A DNA stretch of 51,084 bases, from positions 1 through 51,084 of the forward strand of contig JAMPFC010000008.1 of assembly GCA_023664685.1 (NCBI GenBank). The letters are read 5' to 3'. A program made the position numbers and the translations under genes. This stretch comes from Roseburia sp. (lineage in GTDB: Bacteria; Bacillota; Clostridia; Lachnospirales; Lachnospiraceae). The notes beneath the pieces were generated by a model. That model was not told where the DNA came from. It was given only the letters and a program-made list of their open reading frames with translations, and made no database searches. Of this stretch, positions 43,497 to 51,084 are shown in pieces (positions within the stretch are counted from its first letter, which is position 1; each line of letters begins with the position of its first letter).

Positions 43497-43529
43497 ATCG
43501 GCATGGATGCCGATAAAAATTCAAGGAGG
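43497..43529 (+). promoter_or_regulatory. Two CsrA-type binding sites in the flagellin leader
   Basis: Site 1: a perfect 8-bp hairpin ATCGGCAT-GG-ATGCCGAT (43497-43514) presents CATGGATG, matching the CsrA pattern CA-N-GGA-N-G. Site 2: CAAGGAGG (43522-43529) matches the same pattern and is the ribosome binding site itself. In Bacillus subtilis hag, CsrA uses the same paired arrangement. Confidence 0.75.
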
Positions 43530-43537
43530 AATGAATT

Positions 43538-44356
43538 ATGATAGTACAGCACAATATTACATCAATGAACGCCAACAGACAGTTGGGAATCGTAGGGAAC
43601 AACCTTACAAAAGCTACAGAGAAACTTTCCAGTGGTTACAGAGTAAACCGTGCAGCAGATGATGCAGCAGGACTTGCAATTTCTGAGAAAATGAGAGCTC
43701 AGGTTCGTGGCTTGCAGAGAGCTTCTGACAATGCTCAGGATGGTATTTCTCTGATCCAGACAGCTGAGGGTGCTATGGAGCAGCAGCATGCAATCCTTCA
43801 GAGAACTCGTGAGTTGGTTGTTCAGGCTGGTAACACCGGAGTTCTGGAGTCCACAGCAGAGGACGATTATCAGAAGATTCAGGATGAGATCGATGCACTG
43901 AAAGGTGAGTACGAGAGAATCAATACTGATACAGAGTTCAACAAGAAGAAACTGTTAGATGGTAGTTACACAAACCAGTGGCTGCAGATTGGTGCTAACG
44001 ATGGTCAGGGTATCACAGTTAACATCGCATCCCATGCTTGGACTGATGTAGATGTAACAGGTGGAGCAGCAGGTGGAAAGAGTGCAACTCTGATTCAGAC
44101 AGTTGACACGATGCTTCAGACCGTTTCTACAATCCGAAGCGCTTTGGGTGCTATCCAGAACCGTCTTGAGTATACCGTTAAGGTTGATGACAACACCGCT
44201 GAGAACATGCAGGCAGCTGAGTCTCGTATCCGTGATACAGATATGGCTGACGAAATGACAAGATTCTCCAAAGAGAGCATCTTGCAGCAGGCAGCTACAT
44301 CAATGCTTGCTCAGGCAAATCAGGCAAATCAGGGAGTGCTTTCACTTCTCCAGTAA
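43538..44356 (+). CDS. fliC: Flagellin
   Basis: Filament subunit. N-terminal D0/D1: MIVQHNITSMNANRQLG and ATEKLSSGYRVNRAADDAAGLAISEKMR; C-terminal D1/D0: NMQAAESRIRDTDMADEM, SILQQAATSMLAQANQANQGVLSLLQ. At 272 residues it has almost no variable D2/D3 domain. Codon choice is strongly biased compared with neighbours, as in very highly expressed genes. AGGAGG gives the start at 43538. Control: SigD promoter, leader hairpin, CsrA sites. The genes behind it may modify this protein. Confidence 0.97.
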   Translation: MIVQHNITSMNANRQLGIVGNNLTKATEKLSSGYRVNRAADDAAGLAISEKMRAQVRGLQRASDNAQDGISLIQTAEGAMEQQHAILQRTRELVVQAGNTGVLESTAEDDYQKIQDEIDALKGEYERINTDTEFNKKKLLDGSYTNQWLQIGANDGQGITVNIASHAWTDVDVTGGAAGGKSATLIQTVDTMLQTVSTIRSALGAIQNRLEYTVKVDDNTAENMQAAESRIRDTDMADEMTRFSKESILQQAATSMLAQANQANQGVLSLLQ

Positions 44357-44404
44357 TCGCTCTGAGTGCATGAGAACATGGAAAAGTTGTACAATGCATA
44401 ATAG

Positions 44405-44440
44405 AAAGGATATCCCGGTATCTATCGGGGTATCCTTTTT
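44405..44440 (+). terminator. Intrinsic terminator after flagellin
   Basis: AAAGGATATCCC pairs with GGGGTATCCTTT and is followed by Ts. No separate promoter is obvious between it and the first licD-like gene, so some readthrough may feed the downstream operon. Confidence 0.85.
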
Positions 44441-44482
44441 CTCGTATAAAGAATGGAACGAATGGAACAAATGGAGGGTGTC

Positions 44483-46828
44483 ATGGAATTTCAGGATTCT
44501 TATTTTGAAGATGAAGTGCGGGAGGGATTTTTCATCCCGGGTATGATGAAACGCTCATGGGCGGCGCAGCTAGAAGTCTTGAACGATATCAGGAAAGTGT
44601 GTGACAGACATAATCTTTCTTATTTTGCCGAGTGGGGGACGATGATCGGTGCGGTGCGTCATGGCGGCATCATTCCGTGGGATGATGATATTGATATCTG
44701 CATGAAGCGGAAAGATTTTGAGACGTTTTTTGAGATTGCTGAAAAGGAGCTGCCGGAGGGCTACTGGCTGATGAACTATCGGACGCACGATATCAATAAT
44801 ATGGTGTTGAGGGTGATAAATTATCCAATTTCACTCTTACAGGAGAAGGATCTGCCCCGCTTTCACGGATACCCATATTCCTCGGGGGTTGATATATTTG
44901 CGATGGATTTTCTTCCGCGGGATAAGGAAGGGCAGAAGGCATTATGGGATCTGCTCTATCTGGTTGGACAGTTGAATCATCACATTGAGATTGGGGAGAC
45001 GGAGTCAGAAGAATTTTTGTATGCCCTTCATGGAATGGAAAAAATCTGTGGTGTTACCTTTGAGAAGGAACGGGCATTAAAGAGGCAGCTTGTGGGAGCA
45101 CTTGAGCGGGTGGCGTCCCGCTTTCTAGAAGAAGACTGCGAGGAACTGACGGAGATTTCTTATTATTTAAATTCGGATTCCTATCATTTTCCGAAATCCT
45201 ACTATGCCCAAACGATTGAACTTCCGTTTGAGAATACCCATATTACGGTGCCGATTGGATATGACCCTCTGCTCAAGAAGAAATATGGGGATTATATGAG
45301 GCCAGCCAAGATATTTGATACCCATGATTATCCGGGGTATAAGTCAGCGCAGGATGAAATTCGGGAACGGATGAAGATTGAACCCTTTGAGTATAAGTTT
45401 TCAAAGGCAGAACTGGAGGAGGCAGAGGCAGGGCGGACAAAAAAGGAAACCCTGCGGCAGAACGTGGAGGCGTTCCTGCCATTATTTGAGGAGGCGCATG
45501 GCGAGATTCGGAGGATGTTAAAAGAGGGAGAGTTCTCTCTCGTGACGGGAATCCTCGGAGAATGCCAGAATGCGGCGATTCAGCTCGGTACGATGATCGA
45601 GGAAGCGCAGGGAGAGGGACATGCGACCGTGGGAATCCTTGAGCAGTATTGTGAGACGATCTTCCGGCTGCATCAGATGTTAAGCGGGGAAGAAGCTGTT
45701 GGCACGGATGAGGGAATTACAGCTTGCGTCGGGGAACTGCAGGCGTTTGAGGGACGTCTGGCGGAAAGCATAAAGAACGATATCAAAGAGAGAAAAGAAG
45801 TTGTGTTTGTGCCATACAAAACTTCGCTCTGGGGGGCGATGGAGAGTGTATGGAAGGCGGCGATGGAGGATGAGGAGACAGACGTCTATGTGATTCCGAC
45901 ACCGTATTATTATAAAGATGATTTTGGAAAGGTCAAGAAGGACGAACCGCATTATGAGACCGATTATCCGGAGGGGGTTACGGTTACGTCCTATGAAGAA
46001 TATAATTTTGAGGCGCACCATCCGGACATGGTCGTGATCCAGTATCCGTATGATGAATACAGCTATGGCTTGACGGTTCATCCGTTCTTTTATGCAAAGA
46101 ACCTGAAAAAATATACGGATCAGCTTGTGTATATTCCTCCATTCTTGGTGGATGAGATTGTAGAAGGGGACGAGCGCGGCCGCGCGACGCTGCGGTATTT
46201 TTGTGATACACCGGGAGTCGCTTATGCCGATACGGTGATCGTGCAGTCTGAGCAGATGAAGGAAGTGTATGTGGAGCTTCTGACGGAATTTGCGGGAGAG
46301 GAGACAAAGGAAATGTGGGAAAATAAAATATTAGGCTTAGGTTCTCCGGAGCATGACAAAAAGAGAAAGGATTTATCCGCCGAGACAGCTTCCAAAGAAC
46401 TTCCGGAGGATTGGAGCCAGAAGATCTGGCGGCCAGACGGAAGCCGCAAAAAGATCATTCTCTATTATGTGAGTGCGAGCCTGTTATTTAGTGACGGTGA
46501 TCTGGTGACAAGTAAGATGAAAGAAGTATTTGACTTGTTTGAGGGGAAGCAGGACGAGCTTGTGATGTGGTGGCGGCCGGATCCCAAGGCAAGGGAAATT
46601 CTGCGGAAGACGAAACCGGGCGTGTGGCAAAAATACCGGCAGCTTTTAGAAGAATACAAAAATGCCGGATGGGGGATCTGTGATGATTCTACAGAGTTAG
46701 AACGTGCAGTCCGTTTTTGCGACGCCTATTATGGAGACGGTAGTAGAATCGCCAATATGTGCCGGGTTCAGAAGAAGTTCATCATGCTGCAAAATGCAAC
46801 AGTGCAAAATGCACTGGCACAGAAATGA
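44483..46828 (+). CDS. LicD-family phosphotransferase fused to a GT-B/glycerophosphotransferase-like domain
   Basis: N-terminal LicD domain (about 20-270): YFAEWGTMIGAVRHGG followed by IPWDDDIDICM is the LicD nucleotidyltransferase-fold signature. LicD enzymes pass phosphocholine or a similar group from a CDP/CMP ester to a glycan. A helical linker (about 300-430) leads to a Rossmann-like domain (437-775) beginning EVVFVPYKTSLWGAMESVW, with VQSEQMKEVYVELL and, after residue 648, a second half (IILYYVSASLLFSDGDLV, MWWRPDPKAR) like CDP-glycerol glycerophosphotransferases or GT-B enzymes. The start at 44483 follows GGAGGGTG. First gene behind flagellin. Confidence 0.8.
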   Translation: MEFQDSYFEDEVREGFFIPGMMKRSWAAQLEVLNDIRKVCDRHNLSYFAEWGTMIGAVRHGGIIPWDDDIDICMKRKDFETFFEIAEKELPEGYWLMNYRTHDINNMVLRVINYPISLLQEKDLPRFHGYPYSSGVDIFAMDFLPRDKEGQKALWDLLYLVGQLNHHIEIGETESEEFLYALHGMEKICGVTFEKERALKRQLVGALERVASRFLEEDCEELTEISYYLNSDSYHFPKSYYAQTIELPFENTHITVPIGYDPLLKKKYGDYMRPAKIFDTHDYPGYKSAQDEIRERMKIEPFEYKFSKAELEEAEAGRTKKETLRQNVEAFLPLFEEAHGEIRRMLKEGEFSLVTGILGECQNAAIQLGTMIEEAQGEGHATVGILEQYCETIFRLHQMLSGEEAVGTDEGITACVGELQAFEGRLAESIKNDIKERKEVVFVPYKTSLWGAMESVWKAAMEDEETDVYVIPTPYYYKDDFGKVKKDEPHYETDYPEGVTVTSYEEYNFEAHHPDMVVIQYPYDEYSYGLTVHPFFYAKNLKKYTDQLVYIPPFLVDEIVEGDERGRATLRYFCDTPGVAYADTVIVQSEQMKEVYVELLTEFAGEETKEMWENKILGLGSPEHDKKRKDLSAETASKELPEDWSQKIWRPDGSRKKIILYYVSASLLFSDGDLVTSKMKEVFDLFEGKQDELVMWWRPDPKAREILRKTKPGVWQKYRQLLEEYKNAGWGICDDSTELERAVRFCDAYYGDGSRIANMCRVQKKFIMLQNATVQNALAQK

Positions 46829-46835
46829 GGTAGTT

Positions 46836-48752
46836 ATGGAGTTTCCAGATTCTTATTTTGAAGATGAGGTAAGAGAGGGGTTCTACATATGTAGTCTCAT
46901 GAAGCGTGCATGGGCGGCGCAGGCAGAGGTATTGGACGCAGTCCGGCGTATTTGTGAGACGCATCATATCCGCTATTTTGCAGAATGGGGAACTCTGCTT
47001 GGGGCGATACGCCACGGCGGAAGAGTTCCGTGGGATGATGATGTGGATATATGTATGCTCCGGGAGGATTACGACCGGTTTCGTGCAGTGGCAGATGATG
47101 AGCTTCCGGAAGGGTGCTGGTTTATGGACTATCAGTGGTCGGATGATTTTGACCATTTGATCGGAAGGATCATCAACTCCCGGGTTTTGGTCGTAGAGGG
47201 CGAAGCGTTGGAGAAATACCACGGTTTTCCTTATGTGGCGGGAATTGATATTTTTTGTCTGGATGATCTGCCGACAGACCCGGAGGAAGAGGAAGCCTAT
47301 TTTGAAACGGTACATTATCTGATCACGCTGATCAATGAGATTCGCTTGGACAAAGAGGGCATACGAAAGGCTGATCCGGTCGAATTAGAGAGCCATATCC
47401 GGCATATGGAGGAACTTTGTCATGTGTCGTTTGACCGGAGCAAGCCGGTAAAGCAGCAGCTGTATGCGCTTTTGGAAAAGAAAGTCGGGCCCAAATACGC
47501 CGGAACCGGGGCAGAGGAGATCACAAGTCTTCCGTGGTGGAAGAAGAACAGGCGATATCGTGTCCCGAAGGAATGTTATGCGGATGCGGTGGCGGTGCCA
47601 TTTGAAAATACCGAGATCATGGTTCCGGCAGGATATATGGAACTGCTTCGGAGGAAGTATGGCGGGAACTGGGTCATGCCGATTCGTGCCGGGAGTGCGC
47701 ACGAGTATCCATCTTATGAGGAACAGCAGGAATTTTTGCGGAAAGAAAATGCCGGACAGTTATTTGAGTATCCGTTTTCTAAAGAAGAGATTCAGGAAGC
47801 AGAGGCGGCAAGGCTGTCACAGCGACAAGCACATTTGTCTGAACAGTCGCTGAAGGAGAAAGTGATCGGGTTTCTCCCTCTTTTTCGGGAAGCACATGGA
47901 GAAATCCAGTCCTTACTTGAAAGCGGGGATGCAGAATCGGCGCTGGGGCTTCTGGGGGAGTGCCAGAATGTGGCGATCGAGATCGGGACGATGATCGAGG
48001 AGGAAGTGGGAGAGGGCTGTGCGACAGTTAGGGTGCTTGAGCAGTATTGTGAGAATATTTTTCTTTTGCACCAGAAGTTACAGGAAGCTGCAGACGAGCT
48101 GAATATTTCTTTGCAGGAATTGACTGCTTTTCCGGAACACCTTGCGGACAGTGCAAAAAAAGAATTGAAAGAGAAAAAAGAAGTGGTCTTTGTACCATAT
48201 AAGGCTTCCCTTTGGGGGGCGATGGAAAGTGTGTGGCAGGCGGCTTTGGCAGAGGAGGATACGCTTGCATTTGTCATTCCGGCGCCATATTATTATAAAG
48301 ATGCTTATGGAAAAGCGAAGTCGGAGGAACCGCACTATGAGACGGATTACCCAGATTATGTGACGGTTACATCGTATGAGGAATATAATTTTGAAAGTCA
48401 TCATCCGGATATGATCATCATCCAGTGTCCGTATGATGAATACAATTATGGATTTACGATCCATCCATTTTTCTATGCAAAGAATCTCAAGCAGTATACA
48501 GAGCAGCTCGTTTATATTCCGCCATTTGTGATGGATGAGATCGGGCCGGATGATGACCGGGCAAAGAAGATGTTGAAATCTTTTTGCAATATGCCGGGGG
48601 TTGTCCATGCCGATACGGTGATCGTGCAGTCTGAGCAGATGAAGGACGTGTATATTGAGTTGTTGAGCGAATTTGCCGGAGAGGATACCAGAACGGTCTG
48701 GGAGGAAAAGATACAGGGGATTGGCTCACCGTTATACGATGCCGCTAGATGA
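46836..48752 (+). CDS. Second LicD fusion, C-terminal half-domain missing
   Basis: Paralogue of the preceding gene: MEFPDSYFEDEVREGF against MEFQDSYFEDEVREGF, LicD core YFAEWGTLLGAIRHGG followed by VPWDDDVDICM, the same helical linker, and the first Rossmann half from residue 447 (EVVFVPYKASLWGAMESVW) to IVQSEQMKDVYIELL. It stops at residue 638 just where the second half of the C-terminal domain begins in the first gene (about residue 648 there), so the pair may act as one complex or this copy may be a LicD-only enzyme. GAGGTAGTT precedes the ATG, 7 nt behind the first gene. CTACATATGTAG occurs at 46883. Confidence 0.8.
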   Translation: MEFPDSYFEDEVREGFYICSLMKRAWAAQAEVLDAVRRICETHHIRYFAEWGTLLGAIRHGGRVPWDDDVDICMLREDYDRFRAVADDELPEGCWFMDYQWSDDFDHLIGRIINSRVLVVEGEALEKYHGFPYVAGIDIFCLDDLPTDPEEEEAYFETVHYLITLINEIRLDKEGIRKADPVELESHIRHMEELCHVSFDRSKPVKQQLYALLEKKVGPKYAGTGAEEITSLPWWKKNRRYRVPKECYADAVAVPFENTEIMVPAGYMELLRRKYGGNWVMPIRAGSAHEYPSYEEQQEFLRKENAGQLFEYPFSKEEIQEAEAARLSQRQAHLSEQSLKEKVIGFLPLFREAHGEIQSLLESGDAESALGLLGECQNVAIEIGTMIEEEVGEGCATVRVLEQYCENIFLLHQKLQEAADELNISLQELTAFPEHLADSAKKELKEKKEVVFVPYKASLWGAMESVWQAALAEEDTLAFVIPAPYYYKDAYGKAKSEEPHYETDYPDYVTVTSYEEYNFESHHPDMIIIQCPYDEYNYGFTIHPFFYAKNLKQYTEQLVYIPPFVMDEIGPDDDRAKKMLKSFCNMPGVVHADTVIVQSEQMKDVYIELLSEFAGEDTRTVWEEKIQGIGSPLYDAAR

Positions 48753-48778
48753 AGAAACCAGAGAGAGGAGTATCAGAG

Positions 48779-49897
48779 ATGAAACGAAATATTTTATTAA
48801 ATCCGGGGCCATCTACTACGACGGATACGGTAAAGATGGCGCAGGTCGTCCCGGACATATGCCCGCGTGAAAAAGAGTTTACTGAACTGATGGCAAATCT
48901 GCGCAGGGACTTGCTGCGTGTCGTCCATGCGTCTCCGGAGAAATATACGACTGTTTTATTTTGCGGTTCCGGCACGATCAATATGGATGTCTGCCTCAAT
49001 TCACTGCTGCCAGAGGATAAAAAAGTTTTGATCATCAATAATGGGGCGTACAGCTCCCGGGCGGTCGAGATTTGCGAATACTATGGACTGCCTCATATAA
49101 ATCTGAAATTTCCGGAGGATGAGCTGCCGGATCTGGTGCTGATCGAGCGGACTTTGAAAGAAAATCCGGATATTGCTCTCGTGCATACGACGCATAATGA
49201 GACCGGTACGGGAATCCTGAACCCGGTGCGGGAGATCGGGGAACTGGTTCACCGTTACGGTGCGGTATTTACGGTAGATACGACTTCGACACTGGCGATG
49301 TTGCCGATTGATATCGAGCGCGATCATATTGATTTTTGCATGGCTTCTGCCCAAAAGGGACTGATGGCGATGACCGGTTTATCCTTTATCATAGGAAACC
49401 GGTCGATGATCGAGGCGTCCAAAGAGTATCCCAAACGCTCGTATTACTGCAATCTTTATTTGCAGTATCATGTGTTTGAGACGACCGGCGAGATGCATTT
49501 TACGCCCCCGGTACAGACGGTCTATGCGACCGTGCAGGGCTTGAAGGAATATTTTGAAGAGGGCGAAGAAGAAAAGTGGGCGCGCCATACAAGGGTGTTT
49601 GAGGCGCTTCACAGAGGGCTTGACCGGCTTGGATTGAAAGACCTTATCCGGCGGGAATGGCAGGCGGGCTTGGTCGTTTCTGTGCTTTATCCGAAAGATG
49701 TAAACTGGGATTTTGAAAAAGTTCATGATTATTGCTATGAGCGCGGCTATACGATATACCCGGGGAAGATTTCCGATATGGATACATTCCGGCTGTGTGC
49801 GCTCGGGGCGATCGATGAGCAGGATATCGAGGACTTTTTTGTCGTTTTTGAACAGGCGTTGAGAGAGACCGGGGTGGCTGTGCCGGTCGTATATTAG
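48779..49897 (+). CDS. phnW: 2-aminoethylphosphonate-pyruvate transaminase-type enzyme
   Basis: PLP aminotransferase (class V). The start MKRNILLNPGPSTTTDTV and MAQVVPDICPREKEF are hallmarks of PhnW; the PLP lysine is K193 in SAQKGLMAM, and CGSGTINMDVCLNSLLP holds the phosphate-binding part. In degradation it turns AEP into phosphonoacetaldehyde; in biosynthetic clusters it runs in reverse to make AEP. With phosphonopyruvate decarboxylase alongside, the biosynthetic direction is inferred. The ATG at 48779 follows GAGAGGAG; an ATG at 48749 that overlaps the previous stop is less likely. Length 372. Confidence 0.9.
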   Translation: MKRNILLNPGPSTTTDTVKMAQVVPDICPREKEFTELMANLRRDLLRVVHASPEKYTTVLFCGSGTINMDVCLNSLLPEDKKVLIINNGAYSSRAVEICEYYGLPHINLKFPEDELPDLVLIERTLKENPDIALVHTTHNETGTGILNPVREIGELVHRYGAVFTVDTTSTLAMLPIDIERDHIDFCMASAQKGLMAMTGLSFIIGNRSMIEASKEYPKRSYYCNLYLQYHVFETTGEMHFTPPVQTVYATVQGLKEYFEEGEEEKWARHTRVFEALHRGLDRLGLKDLIRREWQAGLVVSVLYPKDVNWDFEKVHDYCYERGYTIYPGKISDMDTFRLCALGAIDEQDIEDFFVVFEQALRETGVAVPVVY

Positions 49898-49906
49898 GAG
49901 GAAATG

Positions 49907-50623
49907 ATGGAAATAGCAATTCTTATGGCGGCGGGTATGGGAACGAGGATGCGCCCGCTCACGGAGAAGATTCCCAAACCGTTGGTGCGTGTCAATGGCA
50001 CACCGATGATCGAGACGGTGATAAATGGCCTGCGGCGAAGAGGGGTAGACCGGATCTATGTTGTCGTTGGTTATCTGGGAGAGCAGTTTTCTTATCTGAC
50101 CGATCGATACGACAATATTGTAATCATTGAAAATAAAGAATACCAGACAGTGAATAATATTTCCTCTATTCATGCAGCAGGGGAGGTTCTGGGAAGCGCG
50201 GACTGCTTTATCTGTGAGGCAGATCTGGTTATTTCGGATGTGGGTATTTTCGGAGCTTCTCTTGAAAATTCTTGTTATTATGGGAAGATGGTTCCCGGGT
50301 ATTCGGATGACTGGGTGTTTGATCTGGAGGGAGATTATATTTCACGTGTGGGAAAAGGCGGGACAGACGCATGGAATATGGTCGGGATTTCGTATTTTAA
50401 AAAGGAAGATGCGGCGGTTTTGCGTGATGCGATCGAGCGGGCATATGAGAGCGGCGGTTATGCGGAGTTATTCTGGGACGAGGTCGTGGATGCGAATCTT
50501 GACAAACTGCGGCTGATGGTATATCCTGTAACGCAGGAGCAGATTGTGGAGATTGATTCCGTGGAGGAGCTGTGTGCGGTCGATCCCGGGTATCAATGTG
50601 ATATGGGGGAGGAAACGAAGTGA
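49907..50623 (+). CDS. Cytidylyltransferase, LicC/PntC-like
   Basis: Nucleotidyltransferase with the pyrophosphorylase signature AAGMGTRMRPLTEKIPKPLV (from residue 8), ICEADLVISD carrying the metal-binding acidic residues, and the LicC-typical SCYYGKMVPGYSDDWVFDL and WNMVGISYFKKEDA. LicC makes CDP-choline from phosphocholine; PntC makes CMP-AEP from AEP. Its place between an AEP transaminase and phosphonopyruvate decarboxylase favours AEP as substrate. The second ATG of ATGATG (49907) has the better spacing to AGGAGG. The TGA overlaps the next GTG as GTGA. Confidence 0.85.
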   Translation: MEIAILMAAGMGTRMRPLTEKIPKPLVRVNGTPMIETVINGLRRRGVDRIYVVVGYLGEQFSYLTDRYDNIVIIENKEYQTVNNISSIHAAGEVLGSADCFICEADLVISDVGIFGASLENSCYYGKMVPGYSDDWVFDLEGDYISRVGKGGTDAWNMVGISYFKKEDAAVLRDAIERAYESGGYAELFWDEVVDANLDKLRLMVYPVTQEQIVEIDSVEELCAVDPGYQCDMGEETK

Positions 50624-51084
50624 ACGTAGAAACTTTTTTAAACGTGATCGGCGCGGAATTTTATACAGGTGTTCCGGATTCACAGCTTAAGGCGCTTTGC
50701 GACTACCTGATGGATACGTATGGAATTGACGAAAAACACCATATCATCGGGGCAAATGAAGGAAACTGTACCGCACTGGCGGCGGGGTATCATCTGGCTA
50801 CCGGCAAGATTCCTCTTGTTTATCTGCAAAATTCGGGAGAGGGAAATATCATCAATCCGGCAGCCTCCCTTCTGAGCGATGAGGTGTATGCGATTCCGAT
50901 GATTTTTGTCATTGGCTGGCGCGGAGAGCCGGGGGTGAAAGATGAACCACAGCATAGCTATCAGGGAAAAGTGACGCTGAAATTGTTGGAAGATATGGAT
51001 ATTTCTTCCTTTGTCATGGATTTGGAAGTGACCGAGGAACGTCTGCGTGATGTTATGGCAGGGTTTAAAAAATGCATGGAACAT
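50620..51084 (+). CDS. Phosphonopyruvate decarboxylase, 3' end outside window
   Basis: Thiamine-diphosphate enzyme that converts phosphonopyruvate to phosphonoacetaldehyde and pulls the unfavourable PEP mutase reaction forward. The first 155 residues are visible: FYTGVPDSQLK, GANEGNCTALAAGYHLATG with the cofactor-activating glutamate, YLQNSGEGNIINPAASLL, and VIGWRGEPGVKDEPQHSYQG, all typical of Ppd. GTG start at 50620, coupled to the previous gene by a 4-nt overlap. PEP mutase is expected further downstream or nearby, outside the window. Confidence 0.9.
   Translation, partial: MNVETFLNVIGAEFYTGVPDSQLKALCDYLMDTYGIDEKHHIIGANEGNCTALAAGYHLATGKIPLVYLQNSGEGNIINPAASLLSDEVYAIPMIFVIGWRGEPGVKDEPQHSYQGKVTLKLLEDMDISSFVMDLEVTEERLRDVMAGFKKCMEH

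Overview
The window looks like a chromosomal segment of a motile, Gram-positive gut-type clostridium, most likely Lachnospiraceae (Clostridium cluster XIVa). This is inferred from gene content, not from a marker tree. Supporting signs are a flgM-flgN-flgK-flgK-flgL-fliW-csrA-flaG-fliD-fliS flagellar cluster with two flgK genes, strong GGAGG ribosome binding sites, Bacillus/Clostridium-type SigA, SigD and ECF promoters, an FMN riboswitch in front of ribDEBAH, and relics of Rpn-type nuclease genes.

Layout. 0-4.3 kb: the 3' end of a ParE-type toxin, serS, a PP2C-like/Ser-Thr kinase pair and a HAD phosphatase. 4.3-6.5 kb: two minus-strand genes (a diiron ferritin-like protein and a secreted Ig-like/CHAP-like protein) separated by 460 nt holding three long, mutually unrelated hairpins joined by a conserved 25-nt linker. 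6.6-9.3 kb: YlmH, a membrane-anchored C39-like cysteine peptidase, a compact type I toxin-antitoxin module and dtd. 9.3-12.4 kb: a lipoprotein translationally coupled to an atypical RecQ helicase. 12.4-16.2 kb: the complete riboflavin operon under an FMN riboswitch. 16.2-20.6 kb: a radical SAM protein, a thioesterase and a MoxR/DUF58/membrane-protein operon. 20.6-24.9 kb: two MATE exporters around a convergent lysA; the first exporter has a structured leader with a terminator. 24.9-26.7 kb: an ECF sigma factor and its probable anti-sigma partner, with an ECF-type promoter in front. 26.8-28.1 kb: decayed mobile-element genes. 28.2-32.4 kb: a type IIA topoisomerase pair. 32.4-44.4 kb: late flagellar genes with SigD (sigma-28) promoters, ending in flagellin, whose leader carries two CsrA-type sites. 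44.5-51.1 kb: two LicD-family phosphotransferase fusions followed by a 2-aminoethylphosphonate (AEP) pathway (PhnW transaminase, nucleotidyltransferase, phosphonopyruvate decarboxylase running off the end).

How it works together. FlgM and sigma-28 time the late flagellar genes, and FliW and CsrA set flagellin translation. The LicD and phosphonate genes directly behind flagellin suggest that AEP is activated as a CMP ester and transferred by LicD-type enzymes to a surface or flagellar glycan. This is the most attractive candidate for an undescribed system here; the link to flagellin itself is inference from position. Other notable items are the 5.06-5.52 kb hairpin array, the type I toxin-antitoxin locus at 8.4-8.8 kb, and a palindrome CTAC-N4-GTAG that occurs at least ten times, always inside genes.
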